Below, in pieces: positions 5,747 to 12,270 of a DNA stretch of 15,691 nt (positions are counted from its first letter, which is position 1; each line of letters starts with the position of its first letter). The DNA is taken from contig CABQJX010000061.1 in assembly GCA_902464595.1 (NCBI GenBank), positions 1 to 15,691 of the forward strand, in the 5' to 3' direction. A model generated the notes under the pieces. That model saw only the letters and a list, made by a program, of their open reading frames with translations. It had not been told where the DNA came from and searched no databases. The position numbers were made by a program, and so were the translations under genes. Source of the DNA: an uncultured Lachnoclostridium sp. Lineage in GTDB: Bacteria > Bacillota > Clostridia > Lachnospirales > Lachnospiraceae.

Positions 5747-6046
5747 ATGGTAAACACAACAATTTCGTATGATGAGGTCAAAAGGACAGTTGAAAGCGAG
5801 ATCGCTTTTGCAATCTGTCTGACAGGCAATAAGGAGAAGGACGGAGTGGAAACAACGGTGATCTGCATTGGCGAGAGAAAAAATATATCCTCAGATGTTT
5901 TTATTGAATGTCTTGCTAAAAATATGGTGGATACAGTTAGCTCTTTGGCTGTTGATGATTTAGGAGCTGCACATGCACTGATGAAATTAACCCATATCGT
6001 GGGTGAAGAAGCAAAGGAAAAATGCTTGGAAAGGCTGTCCCAATGA
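5747..6046 (+). CDS. hypothetical phage early protein
   Basis: A 99-residue alpha/beta protein of unrecognised family. Strand-like stretches (EIAFAICLTG, TTVICIGE) precede a helical C-terminal half (DVFIECLAKNMVDTVSSLAV and onward). AGGAGA lies upstream of ATG 5747. Its stop codon overlaps the start of the next frame (ATGA at 6043-6046), which implies translational coupling. Confidence 0.7.
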   Translation: MVNTTISYDEVKRTVESEIAFAICLTGNKEKDGVETTVICIGERKNISSDVFIECLAKNMVDTVSSLAVDDLGAAHALMKLTHIVGEEAKEKCLERLSQ

Positions 6047-6225
6047 CCCGCCCCAGTACATACCCCGGCAGCCAGGTCAGGATCACTTCCCCCTTCTTCC
6101 TGCTGGCCTGCAGCTGTGGGCTTCGGATGTGGTCCCTCCTTGGGGAGGTCACTCCATGTTCGAACTGCGGGAAGCTTATGAGGAGGGAGGAAACGGCGGA
6201 TGTATTACAAAGGCATAGGGCCTGA
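6043..6225 (+). CDS. small zinc-ribbon-like protein
   Basis: A 60-residue frame beginning at the ATGA overlap with the preceding gene. CSCG (about 24-27) and CSNCGK (about 41-46) are separated by about 15 residues, consistent with a treble-clef or zinc-ribbon fold. No independent ribosome binding site, so expression would depend on re-initiation. A frame from 6003 in another register covers the same DNA but lacks a recognisable domain and a good start. Confidence 0.55.
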   Translation: MTRPSTYPGSQVRITSPFFLLACSCGLRMWSLLGEVTPCSNCGKLMRREETADVLQRHRA

Positions 6226-6364
6226 GGCTGGGACGATTGTAGAAGAAGATCAGGCATATCAGTATGCGTTGGAACGGTGTGCAAATGCCACCCCGGAAGA
6301 AAAGCAGGAGTTTGTGGACTGGTATTATTCCGGGAACTGGGATGAGATAGAGGAGGAAACATGA
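6200..6364 (+). CDS. small hypothetical phage protein (acidic, Tyr/Trp-rich)
   Basis: A 54-residue acidic protein with C-terminal EFVDWYYSGNWDEIEEE, a signature I associate with short proteins found upstream of recombination genes in Lachnospiraceae prophages. AGGAGGGAGG lies nine bases before ATG 6200. The gene overlaps the previous frame by 26 bases and the next by 4 (ATGA), as expected for a packed phage operon. Function unknown. Confidence 0.65.
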   Translation: MYYKGIGPEAGTIVEEDQAYQYALERCANATPEEKQEFVDWYYSGNWDEIEEET

Positions 6365-7323
6365 TGGAACATGGAATGAATATTTATGAAGGTGTGGAAA
6401 ACAGGCAGGTATCCGGCAGAGGCGTGGGTACTGAGATGATGGTCTCCCGCCAGGCGCAGGAGGTGCAGGCGGCGATGGTGATCGCTAAAAAATTCCCCCG
6501 TAACGAGGTGGAGAGTTACGGCAGGATTATGAGGGCCTGCCAGAGAAAGAGCCTTGCAGAACAGGCGATGTATGAATATCCCAGAGGCGGGACGAAGGTA
6601 ACCGGTCCGTCCATCCGCCTGGCAGAGGCCATGGCACAGAACTGGGGAAATTTGGACTTTGGTTATATTGAGCTGGAGCAGAGAAGCGGGGAAAGCCAGG
6701 TCATGGCGTATGCCTGGGATCTGGAGACCAATACCAGGCAGACGAAGGTTTTCTCTGTTCCCCACATCCGCAGTACAAAGAAGGGAAACACCGTTTTGGA
6801 GGATCCAAGGGATATTTATGAGCTTGTGGCCAATCAAGCAGCCCGCCGGGTGCGTGCCTGTATCCTTGGCATTATGCCCGGAGATGTGATTGACTCTGCA
6901 ATTGCCCAGTGTGAGCAGACGCTGATCGGGGATGTGAAAGCTCCGTTAATTGATCTGGTGCGGGATATGGCGGAGATCTTCCAAAAGGAATTTTCCGTGC
7001 CTTTGGAAGCCATTGAAGCTTATATTGGCTGTAAGTCCAAGGCATTTACCATGAATGATCTGATCCGGCTGAAAAAGGTGTACAAATCCCTGAAGGATGG
7101 AATGGCAAAACGGGAGGATTATTTCGATATGTCGGATCCGTCCCGTCAGGAAAAGGCGGAGGTTAAAAACCCGTTTGAACCCAAGGGCGGAAAGGCATCA
7201 GGAAAAGATTCTGATAAGAAGGGAAAGCTACAGGAGGCAGAAAAGAAGGGGGAGGCAGAAAAGCCGCAGGAAGAAACCGGAACCCAGCCGCCAGATGAGA
7301 TCCCGGAGGCCCCGTTCCGGTAG
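6361..7323 (+). CDS. probable phage single-strand annealing / recombination protein
   Basis: A 320-residue product. The core (about 30-200) contains AAMVIAKKFPRNEVESYGRI, GPSIRLAEAMAQNWGN, VMAYAWDLETNTRQTKVFSVPH and DPRDIYELVANQAARRVRACILGIMPGDVID. I recognise this as a conserved Clostridia and Bacteroides phage family usually annotated as hypothetical. The layout, a mixed alpha/beta core followed by a Lys/Glu/Pro-rich tail (about 258-320), resembles RecT/Erf-type annealing proteins. The next gene is a RecB-like nuclease, so a Red-beta/Red-alpha-like pairing is plausible. The assignment is mostly contextual. ATG 6361 and ATG 6364 are both possible; GGAGG is four and seven bases away. Confidence 0.7.
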   Translation: MMEHGMNIYEGVENRQVSGRGVGTEMMVSRQAQEVQAAMVIAKKFPRNEVESYGRIMRACQRKSLAEQAMYEYPRGGTKVTGPSIRLAEAMAQNWGNLDFGYIELEQRSGESQVMAYAWDLETNTRQTKVFSVPHIRSTKKGNTVLEDPRDIYELVANQAARRVRACILGIMPGDVIDSAIAQCEQTLIGDVKAPLIDLVRDMAEIFQKEFSVPLEAIEAYIGCKSKAFTMNDLIRLKKVYKSLKDGMAKREDYFDMSDPSRQEKAEVKNPFEPKGGKASGKDSDKKGKLQEAEKKGEAEKPQEETGTQPPDEIPEAPFR

Positions 7324-7335
7324 AAGGAGTGAGTG

Positions 7336-8073
7336 ATGGTACTGACAGAACAGAATTATTACGGGAGAGAAGCCAATGAGTGCTTCTTCTCCGTCTCCCA
7401 GTACAAGGATTTTGTGAAGTGTGAGGCCATGGCCATGGCAAAGATCCGTGGGGAATACGAGCGGCCTGTCACAAGGGCCCTTCTGGTCGGCTCCTTTGTG
7501 GATTCCTATTTTGAGGGGACGCTACCGGAGTTTATGGGGGAGAACCCCGGGATCTTCACCCGTAAGAAGGAACTGAAAAGTGAGTTTAAGAAAGCCAATG
7601 AGATCATCGGACGGGTGAAGTCAGACCCCTTGTTTATGCAGTTTATGGGGGGAGAAAAGCAGGCCATTATGACCTTTGACCTGTTTGGGATCCCGTGGAA
7701 GATCAAGATGGACAGCTACCTGCCCGGGGTCTGTATCACGGATCTTAAGGTGGTGGCAAACTTCAAAAGCCTCCCCCTCTGGCGGTATGACCTGCAGGGG
7801 GCCGTGTATCAGGCAGGGGTTCAAACTGTGACCGGGGAGCAGCTCCCCTTTTATCTGGCGGCGGCAACGAAGGAGCGGGTGGTCGATCTGGATATATTCC
7901 AGATCCCGCAGACCACCTTAAACCTTGCCCTGGATGAGATCCGGTATAACCTGGATCATTTTGCGCAGGTCAAGGCCGGCATGGTTCCGCCGAAATACTG
8001 CGGGAAGTGTGATTACTGCAAGTCTATAAAGGCTGCCTCCATACGCAACTATAATGAACTTTTGGATCTATAA
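7336..8073 (+). CDS. PD-(D/E)XK exonuclease, RecB/Cas4-like, with probable Fe-S cluster
   Basis: Predicted exonuclease for double-strand end resection; 245 residues. Motifs: GSFVDSYFEG (D56), KMDSYL (D126), the catalytic TDLKV (D136-x-K138) and YDLQGAVYQAG (Q/Y motif of RecB-type nucleases). One N-terminal cysteine (C29, in SQYKDFVKCEA) and three clustered C-terminal cysteines (C222, C225, C228 in KYCGKCDYCK) match the 1+3 layout that binds a 4Fe-4S cluster in AddB and Cas4. AAGGAG lies six bases before ATG 7336; the frame's GTG 7333 is too close. It is sandwiched between the annealing-protein candidate and the HerA-like ATPase, with intergenic distances near 12 bases, so the three products probably act together. 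Confidence 0.88.
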   Translation: MVLTEQNYYGREANECFFSVSQYKDFVKCEAMAMAKIRGEYERPVTRALLVGSFVDSYFEGTLPEFMGENPGIFTRKKELKSEFKKANEIIGRVKSDPLFMQFMGGEKQAIMTFDLFGIPWKIKMDSYLPGVCITDLKVVANFKSLPLWRYDLQGAVYQAGVQTVTGEQLPFYLAAATKERVVDLDIFQIPQTTLNLALDEIRYNLDHFAQVKAGMVPPKYCGKCDYCKSIKAASIRNYNELLDL

Positions 8074-8084
8074 GGAGTGTGGAC

Positions 8085-9635
8085 ATGAAACTGGTAAAAA
8101 TATGGACAGACCGGGTGCAGATCCGGACGAACCTGGCGGAATTTCAAAACATCCGGATTAATGACCTGATGAAGGTGTCAGACGGAAAGGCCGCTCTTGT
8201 AACTATGGTTACAGGCCTTACAGATACGGATGGCGGGGAACGGATCGGGGAGGAGGATTTCCTGGCAGAGATTACGGGGGTCAAGAACATCGACTGTACG
8301 ATTATCGGGAGCCTGAAAGACGGGAAGTTTTTGAAAGCCATTGATACATACCCGACTACCCGCGTGCAGATCGAGCCGATTGGGGCAAATGAATTGGAAA
8401 CGATGATTGCAGGCCCGGAAGGATCCGGTTTTCGGATCGGAACATATGCGTCATACGGCTGCGGGGCCTGGGTGGACGGAAATAAATTCTTCCAGCGCCA
8501 CGCCTGTATTGTGGGAAATACCGGCTCCGGCAAATCGGAGACCGTGGCAAAGATCCTGGAAGAGACAGCAAAGCTTCCTGGGGCCAATGTGATCGTATTT
8601 GATATCCATGGAGAGTACAGCAGCCTTTCTTATGCATCCAATATCCGGATCGGGGAGGAGTTCCACTTCCCGGTATGGATGTTTGGTTTCCAGGACATTG
8701 TGGCGAATATCCTTAAGATCCGGGAAGAATCCGCCACCACAGTCATGACAGCGCTCAGGAAAGCCTATTATGCGGTATGCCCGGAAGGGAAAGAGAATAA
8801 GCCAGTGTATTTCAGCTACAGGGCACTGATCCAGAAAATGGAGGAGATGGACAGCCAGGTGATAGGGACCGGGGAGTATTACAAGACCGGGGATAAGGCA
8901 GGAATGCCGAAAACGGTTAAGGGGGAGTACAATGGCAAGCTTACAGGCACGGTGAACCTCCTGAGGGACCGGATGCTGGACAGCCGTTACGGTTTCCTCT
9001 TCCACGGGGAGTCGCAGTCCTACCTTTACGATTTGGCGGAGGCACTTTTAGGAGGGGACAAGCCTGTAAAGAACATAGACCTTTCCGCCGTTCCCCATGA
9101 TGTGGCGCTGACGATCATCGGAGTGCTGACAAGGCTGGTTTTTGACTTGCAGCGTGAGCAGGATATGGACCATATCCGCCCGGTGACGATTGTATGTGAT
9201 GAGGCACATGTATATATCCCTGATAATTTCCAGCTGACGGCCAGCCAGCGCCGCATGGTGGAGGTGTTTGAGGATATCGCCAAGGAAGGCCGCAAGTTCG
9301 GGATCACGCTTTTCCCGGCGACCCAGAGGCCCTCGGAGCTTAACCGGACCATCGTGGCCCAGTGTGCCAACATGATTATCGGCAAGCTTAATAATGACAA
9401 TGACAAACAGCTCATCAAGGGGATGCTTCCGGACGGGGACGACCAGATCATCGATTCGGTTACGATGTTTAACCCGGGTGAAGTCCTGATCGTTGGGGAT
9501 GCGGTGCCGATCCCGCTTAAGATCAAGGTGGAGCTTGCAAAGGAGCGCCCGGTATCCCGTACGGTTGATTTCTGGGATGAGTGGAGCCGGGGCTGTGATG
9601 TAGATGTGGCAGAGCTGGTAGACCGGTATCTGTGA
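8085..9635 (+). CDS. HerA-like (DUF87) DNA translocase ATPase
   Basis: Hexameric FtsK/HerA-superfamily ATPase expected to pump DNA. The 516-residue product has an N-terminal small beta-barrel region (about 1-120, HAS-barrel-like), Walker A GNTGSGKS (144-151), FDIHGEYSSL downstream, Walker B TIVCDEAHVYIP (about 368-379) and GITLFPATQRPSEL (about 406-419) with the sensor/Arg region. Archaeal HerA works with the nuclease NurA in end resection; here the adjacent nuclease is RecB/Cas4-like instead. Start: AAGGAG overlaps the previous stop codon and lies seven bases before ATG 8085, while GTG 8079 is only one base away. HerA-type ATPases also occur in defence systems, but no Sir2, DUF4297 or other effector is nearby. 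Confidence 0.92.
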   Translation: MKLVKIWTDRVQIRTNLAEFQNIRINDLMKVSDGKAALVTMVTGLTDTDGGERIGEEDFLAEITGVKNIDCTIIGSLKDGKFLKAIDTYPTTRVQIEPIGANELETMIAGPEGSGFRIGTYASYGCGAWVDGNKFFQRHACIVGNTGSGKSETVAKILEETAKLPGANVIVFDIHGEYSSLSYASNIRIGEEFHFPVWMFGFQDIVANILKIREESATTVMTALRKAYYAVCPEGKENKPVYFSYRALIQKMEEMDSQVIGTGEYYKTGDKAGMPKTVKGEYNGKLTGTVNLLRDRMLDSRYGFLFHGESQSYLYDLAEALLGGDKPVKNIDLSAVPHDVALTIIGVLTRLVFDLQREQDMDHIRPVTIVCDEAHVYIPDNFQLTASQRRMVEVFEDIAKEGRKFGITLFPATQRPSELNRTIVAQCANMIIGKLNNDNDKQLIKGMLPDGDDQIIDSVTMFNPGEVLIVGDAVPIPLKIKVELAKERPVSRTVDFWDEWSRGCDVDVAELVDRYL

Positions 9636-9654
9636 AAGGAGGTGAGTATCGTAT

Positions 9655-10092
9655 ATGGCGATTACATTTGACAGTATCGCGAACGGGGAGCTAGCGGAAA
9701 AGTTCAAGATGGCCTTATCCCAGATCGGGCGTAATATCTTGGATCCCAACATGGATCCTGAGGCAGCACGGGGAATGACCATTCAATTAAGCTTTAAACC
9801 CAAGGCCAGCGGGGTGATTGATATTAAGTTTGATGTCAAGACCAAACTGGCTGGATTCCAGAAGTCGGAAACCACCTTTTTGGTAGGGCAGGACACCAGG
9901 ACGGGGCGCATTGAGATGTCTGAATACGGCAATAACCGTGCCCAGGTGGAGGTTTTGGGAACGATCCCGGCCGCTGCCTATGAGGAAACATCGTCCCGTG
10001 GATCCGCCCCAGCAGGATTCGACCCGGATACAGGGGAGATCTACCAAGGGGCAGGAAAAGGCCCGATCGATCTTCGGGCAGTAAACCAATAA
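9655..10092 (+). CDS. phage 'replication terminator'-type protein
   Basis: A 145-residue product beginning FDSIANGELAEKFKMALSQIGRNILDPNMDPEAARGMTIQLSFKP. The pattern (short N-terminal helix, NI-DPNT/MD, then repeated strands) is that of proteins in Firmicutes phages labelled replication terminator protein; that name is historical and the function unproven. The C-terminal stretch (about 108-145) is Gly/Ala-rich and probably disordered. AAGGAGGT precedes ATG 9655 by about 11 bases. Position between HerA and the DUF2303-like gene supports a role in phage DNA metabolism. Confidence 0.7.
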   Translation: MAITFDSIANGELAEKFKMALSQIGRNILDPNMDPEAARGMTIQLSFKPKASGVIDIKFDVKTKLAGFQKSETTFLVGQDTRTGRIEMSEYGNNRAQVEVLGTIPAAAYEETSSRGSAPAGFDPDTGEIYQGAGKGPIDLRAVNQ

Positions 10093-10113
10093 GAGAAAAG
10101 GAGTATCAAAGAC

Positions 10114-10866
10114 ATGTTACAAGGATTAAAAGACGCATTAGAACACGTGGAAGGATTGGCAAGGGAAAATGAAAAGACACAGGTCATCGAGATCTGCGGC
10201 CATACATACGCCAACAAGGCTTTGAAAAGGTATGATAATGCAGACAAGGCAAAGGCGCTGGAGGCTTCCAGCCTTACGGCCCTGATCGACTACATCGGGG
10301 CTTGCCATGGGGAGTTCCCGAAGGATACGGATATGATCATCCATATCGTGAACCCCAAGCAGGTGCGCTTGATCTCCGCTTTGGACGCAGAGCGGACCAG
10401 AGAGTGCCTGTTTGAGGTGACGGGGGAAGTGAACGAGTTTCACTTCGGCCATTGGTACGATCAGGAGGCGTTCATGATCGAGCTGCAGGCCAACTTCCAG
10501 CCAAGCGAGGATCTGGCGCTGGTCCAGAAGATGGCAGGAAATGTGGAGCGTAAGAACGATCAGAGCTACGCGGACGATGGGATTTCCCAGGTGGCCGTTA
10601 TGACCGTAGGTGCAGCAGCCAAGGCAGATGTGAAGGTTCCGAATCCAGTGACACTGATCCCATTCCGTACCTTCCAGGAGGTGGAGCAGCCAGCCAGTGC
10701 ATTCGTGTTCCGTGTGGGAGACAAGGGGGAGCCTACCTTTATGCTCCAGGAGGCCCAGAACGGCCTTTGGAGGAATGAGGCGGTAGCAAATATCAAGGCA
10801 TATCTGGCGCGGGAAGTGTCCCATATGCAGCCAAATGTAAGAGACCGTATTACGATCATCGGATAA
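10114..10866 (+). CDS. phage protein, possibly DUF2303/YfdQ-like
   Basis: A 250-residue product with LIDYIGACHGEFPKDTDMIIHIVNPKQVRLI near the N-terminus, a central EVNEFHFGHWYDQEAFMIEL and a C-terminal strand-rich region (VTLIPFRTFQEVEQPASAFVFRV). The domain order resembles the DUF2303 family (E. coli prophage YfdQ), a phage early protein of unknown function, but key family residues cannot be verified by eye. AAAGGAG lies about 10 bases before ATG 10114. It is the last gene before a strong terminator. Confidence 0.5.
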   Translation: MLQGLKDALEHVEGLARENEKTQVIEICGHTYANKALKRYDNADKAKALEASSLTALIDYIGACHGEFPKDTDMIIHIVNPKQVRLISALDAERTRECLFEVTGEVNEFHFGHWYDQEAFMIELQANFQPSEDLALVQKMAGNVERKNDQSYADDGISQVAVMTVGAAAKADVKVPNPVTLIPFRTFQEVEQPASAFVFRVGDKGEPTFMLQEAQNGLWRNEAVANIKAYLAREVSHMQPNVRDRITIIG

Positions 10867-10936
10867 TCGGATAAGAAGTACCGCCTTTTGTCAGGATTTG
10901 ATATGTCACGATAGGAAATGACCAGAGGTGTTGGCC

Positions 10937-10982
10937 GGGGCGGCCTGGGGTTTGATACTTTCTGACCGCCGCCCCTTTTTTT
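10937..10982 (+). terminator. strong Rho-independent terminator inside the early region
   Basis: GGGGCGGC (10937-10944) and GCCGCCCC (10968-10975) form a perfect GC-rich 8-bp stem around a 23-base loop, followed by seven Ts. Genes on both sides run rightward and no promoter is evident before the next ribosome binding site (10988). Expression of the downstream replication genes therefore needs read-through, antitermination or an unrecognised promoter. Confidence 0.85.
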
Positions 10983-10998
10983 GAAACAGGAGGATCAA

Positions 10999-11346
10999 GT
11001 GGGAAAGTCACAGAGGGAAAAGGGCAAGCGGGGAGAGCGGGAGCTGGCCGGGATCCTGAGGGAGTATGGTTACGACTGCCGCAGGGGGCAGCAGTACTGC
11101 GGGGCAGCCGGTGACGCAGACGTGGTAGGGCTCCCGGGGATCCATATCGAGTGCAAGCGGGTGGAACGGCTGAACCTGTTAGACGCGGTACTGCAGGCAG
11201 TCCGGGACGCGGCCGAGGGGCTCCTTCCGGCGGTATTCCACCGGAGGGACCGGTGCGAATGGCTGGTGACCATGCGCCTGGGGGACTGGATCCAGATTTT
11301 TAAGGACGCCCAGGCATGGAGGGAGTTAAAAGAGAAAGAAGGGTAG
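10999..11346 (+). CDS. Hjc-like Holliday junction resolvase / PD-(D/E)XK endonuclease
   Basis: A 115-residue nuclease with the archaeal-type resolvase pattern: GKRGERELAGILREYGYDCRRG (E13/E15), GDADVVGL (D41), IHIECKRVERLNL (E51-x-K53) and a following helix DAVLQAVRDA. It would cut branched DNA intermediates during phage replication and recombination. AGGAGG lies five bases before GTG 10999. The frame extends to TTG 10981, but that codon lies in the terminator's T run, so GTG is preferred. A non-specific VRR-NUC-like nuclease is the main alternative. Confidence 0.82.
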   Translation: MGKSQREKGKRGERELAGILREYGYDCRRGQQYCGAAGDADVVGLPGIHIECKRVERLNLLDAVLQAVRDAAEGLLPAVFHRRDRCEWLVTMRLGDWIQIFKDAQAWRELKEKEG

Positions 11347-11349
11347 GTA

Positions 11350-12270
11350 ATGGCGAGACAGCAGAAAGCAGGTCTTGATTACTTTCCCTTAGATGTCAAT
11401 ATTTTTTCGGATAATAAGATCCGGATCCTGAAAGCCAGATATGGCGTGAACGGGGTCTCGGTATATATCTATTTACTCTGTGAGATCTATAAGAACGGCT
11501 ATTATATGCAATGGAATGATGATTTAAAATTCATCTTGGCTGATGAGCTGAATCTCACAGATGGGTTTATAGAGCAGGTGTTGAAATTCTTACTGGAACG
11601 GTCACTGTTTGATGGCAAACTTTTTCAGTCGGACACTATCCTCACCTCACCCGGAATACAGAGGAGATACCAGCTCGCAGTAAAAGAGCGGGCGAAGAAA
11701 ACTCCGATCCGGATAAAGGGTTTCTGGCTTTTGGAAGCGGAAGAAACGGAACCCTTTATTAAAGTGAACCCTGATTTTGATTTTTCCAAGAATTTAGCTG
11801 ATTGTTCCGGGAAAAATAACGATAATTCCCAGAAAAATGACACAAAGGAAAGTAAAGGAAAGAAAACAAAAGAAAATAAAAAGATATGCTCGGAGCTGGA
11901 AACCAGCCCTCGCCCGGACGTGGCTTATCATCTCCCACTGCTCGATGGATCCTTTTATCCGGTTATGCCGGAAGAAGTGGAGAAATACCGGGGGCTCTAT
12001 CCGGCTGTTGATACGGGACAGGAGTTTCGCAAGATGATCGGCTGGCTGGATGCGAACCCAAAGAACCGGAAGACCCAGAGGGGGATCCTAAAATTTATTA
12101 ATGGCTGGCTGGCAAGGGCCCAGGATTCCGCAAGGCCTGTGGGTCATACCGGATCCTTGCAGGCAGGAAAGAACCGGTTCCATAACTTTGAGCAGCGGGA
12201 CACGGACTATGACGCCCTGGTCTTACAGAGGACACAGGAGTTTTTGAGGGAGGGAGAAACAGATGGATGA
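11350..12270 (+). CDS. phage replisome organizer with Lin1244/Lin1753 (DUF4373) N-terminal domain
   Basis: Replication initiation protein, 306 residues. The N-terminal domain (about 8-95) has the family signature GLDYFPLDVNIFSDNKIRILKARYGVNGVSVYIYLLCEIYKNGYY. A Lys/Asn-rich linker (about 150-178) follows, then a C-terminal domain (about 195-255, VEKYRGLYPAVDTGQEFRKMIGWLDANPKNRKTQRGILKFINGWL) of the type that contacts helicase loader or helicase. It starts just after the resolvase and overlaps the next gene by 8 bases. The linker DNA (about 11800-11885) is unusually AT-rich, and phage origins often lie within the initiator gene. Confidence 0.85.
   Translation: MARQQKAGLDYFPLDVNIFSDNKIRILKARYGVNGVSVYIYLLCEIYKNGYYMQWNDDLKFILADELNLTDGFIEQVLKFLLERSLFDGKLFQSDTILTSPGIQRRYQLAVKERAKKTPIRIKGFWLLEAEETEPFIKVNPDFDFSKNLADCSGKNNDNSQKNDTKESKGKKTKENKKICSELETSPRPDVAYHLPLLDGSFYPVMPEEVEKYRGLYPAVDTGQEFRKMIGWLDANPKNRKTQRGILKFINGWLARAQDSARPVGHTGSLQAGKNRFHNFEQRDTDYDALVLQRTQEFLREGETDG
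11806..11885. other. AT-rich stretch in the replication gene, candidate origin unwinding region
   Basis: An inverted repeat GGGAA (11809-11813) / TTCCC (11825-11829) is followed by a purine-only, A-dominated run including repeated GGAAAG and AAAACAAAAG, in a region otherwise of moderate GC. It encodes the low-complexity Lys-rich linker, so coding bias alone could explain it. No repeated iteron array was seen. Confidence 0.3.

Noticed and set aside
8085..9635. HerA gene as part of an anti-phage defence system
   Set aside because: Neighbours are recombination and replication genes; no effector such as Sir2 or DUF4297 is adjacent.
9048..9782. 244-residue minus-strand frame
   Set aside because: Antisense to the HerA Walker B region and the following gene; no recognisable domain.
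10138..10824. 228-residue minus-strand frame
   Set aside because: Lies entirely within the DUF2303-like gene on the opposite strand; no ribosome binding site or domain.
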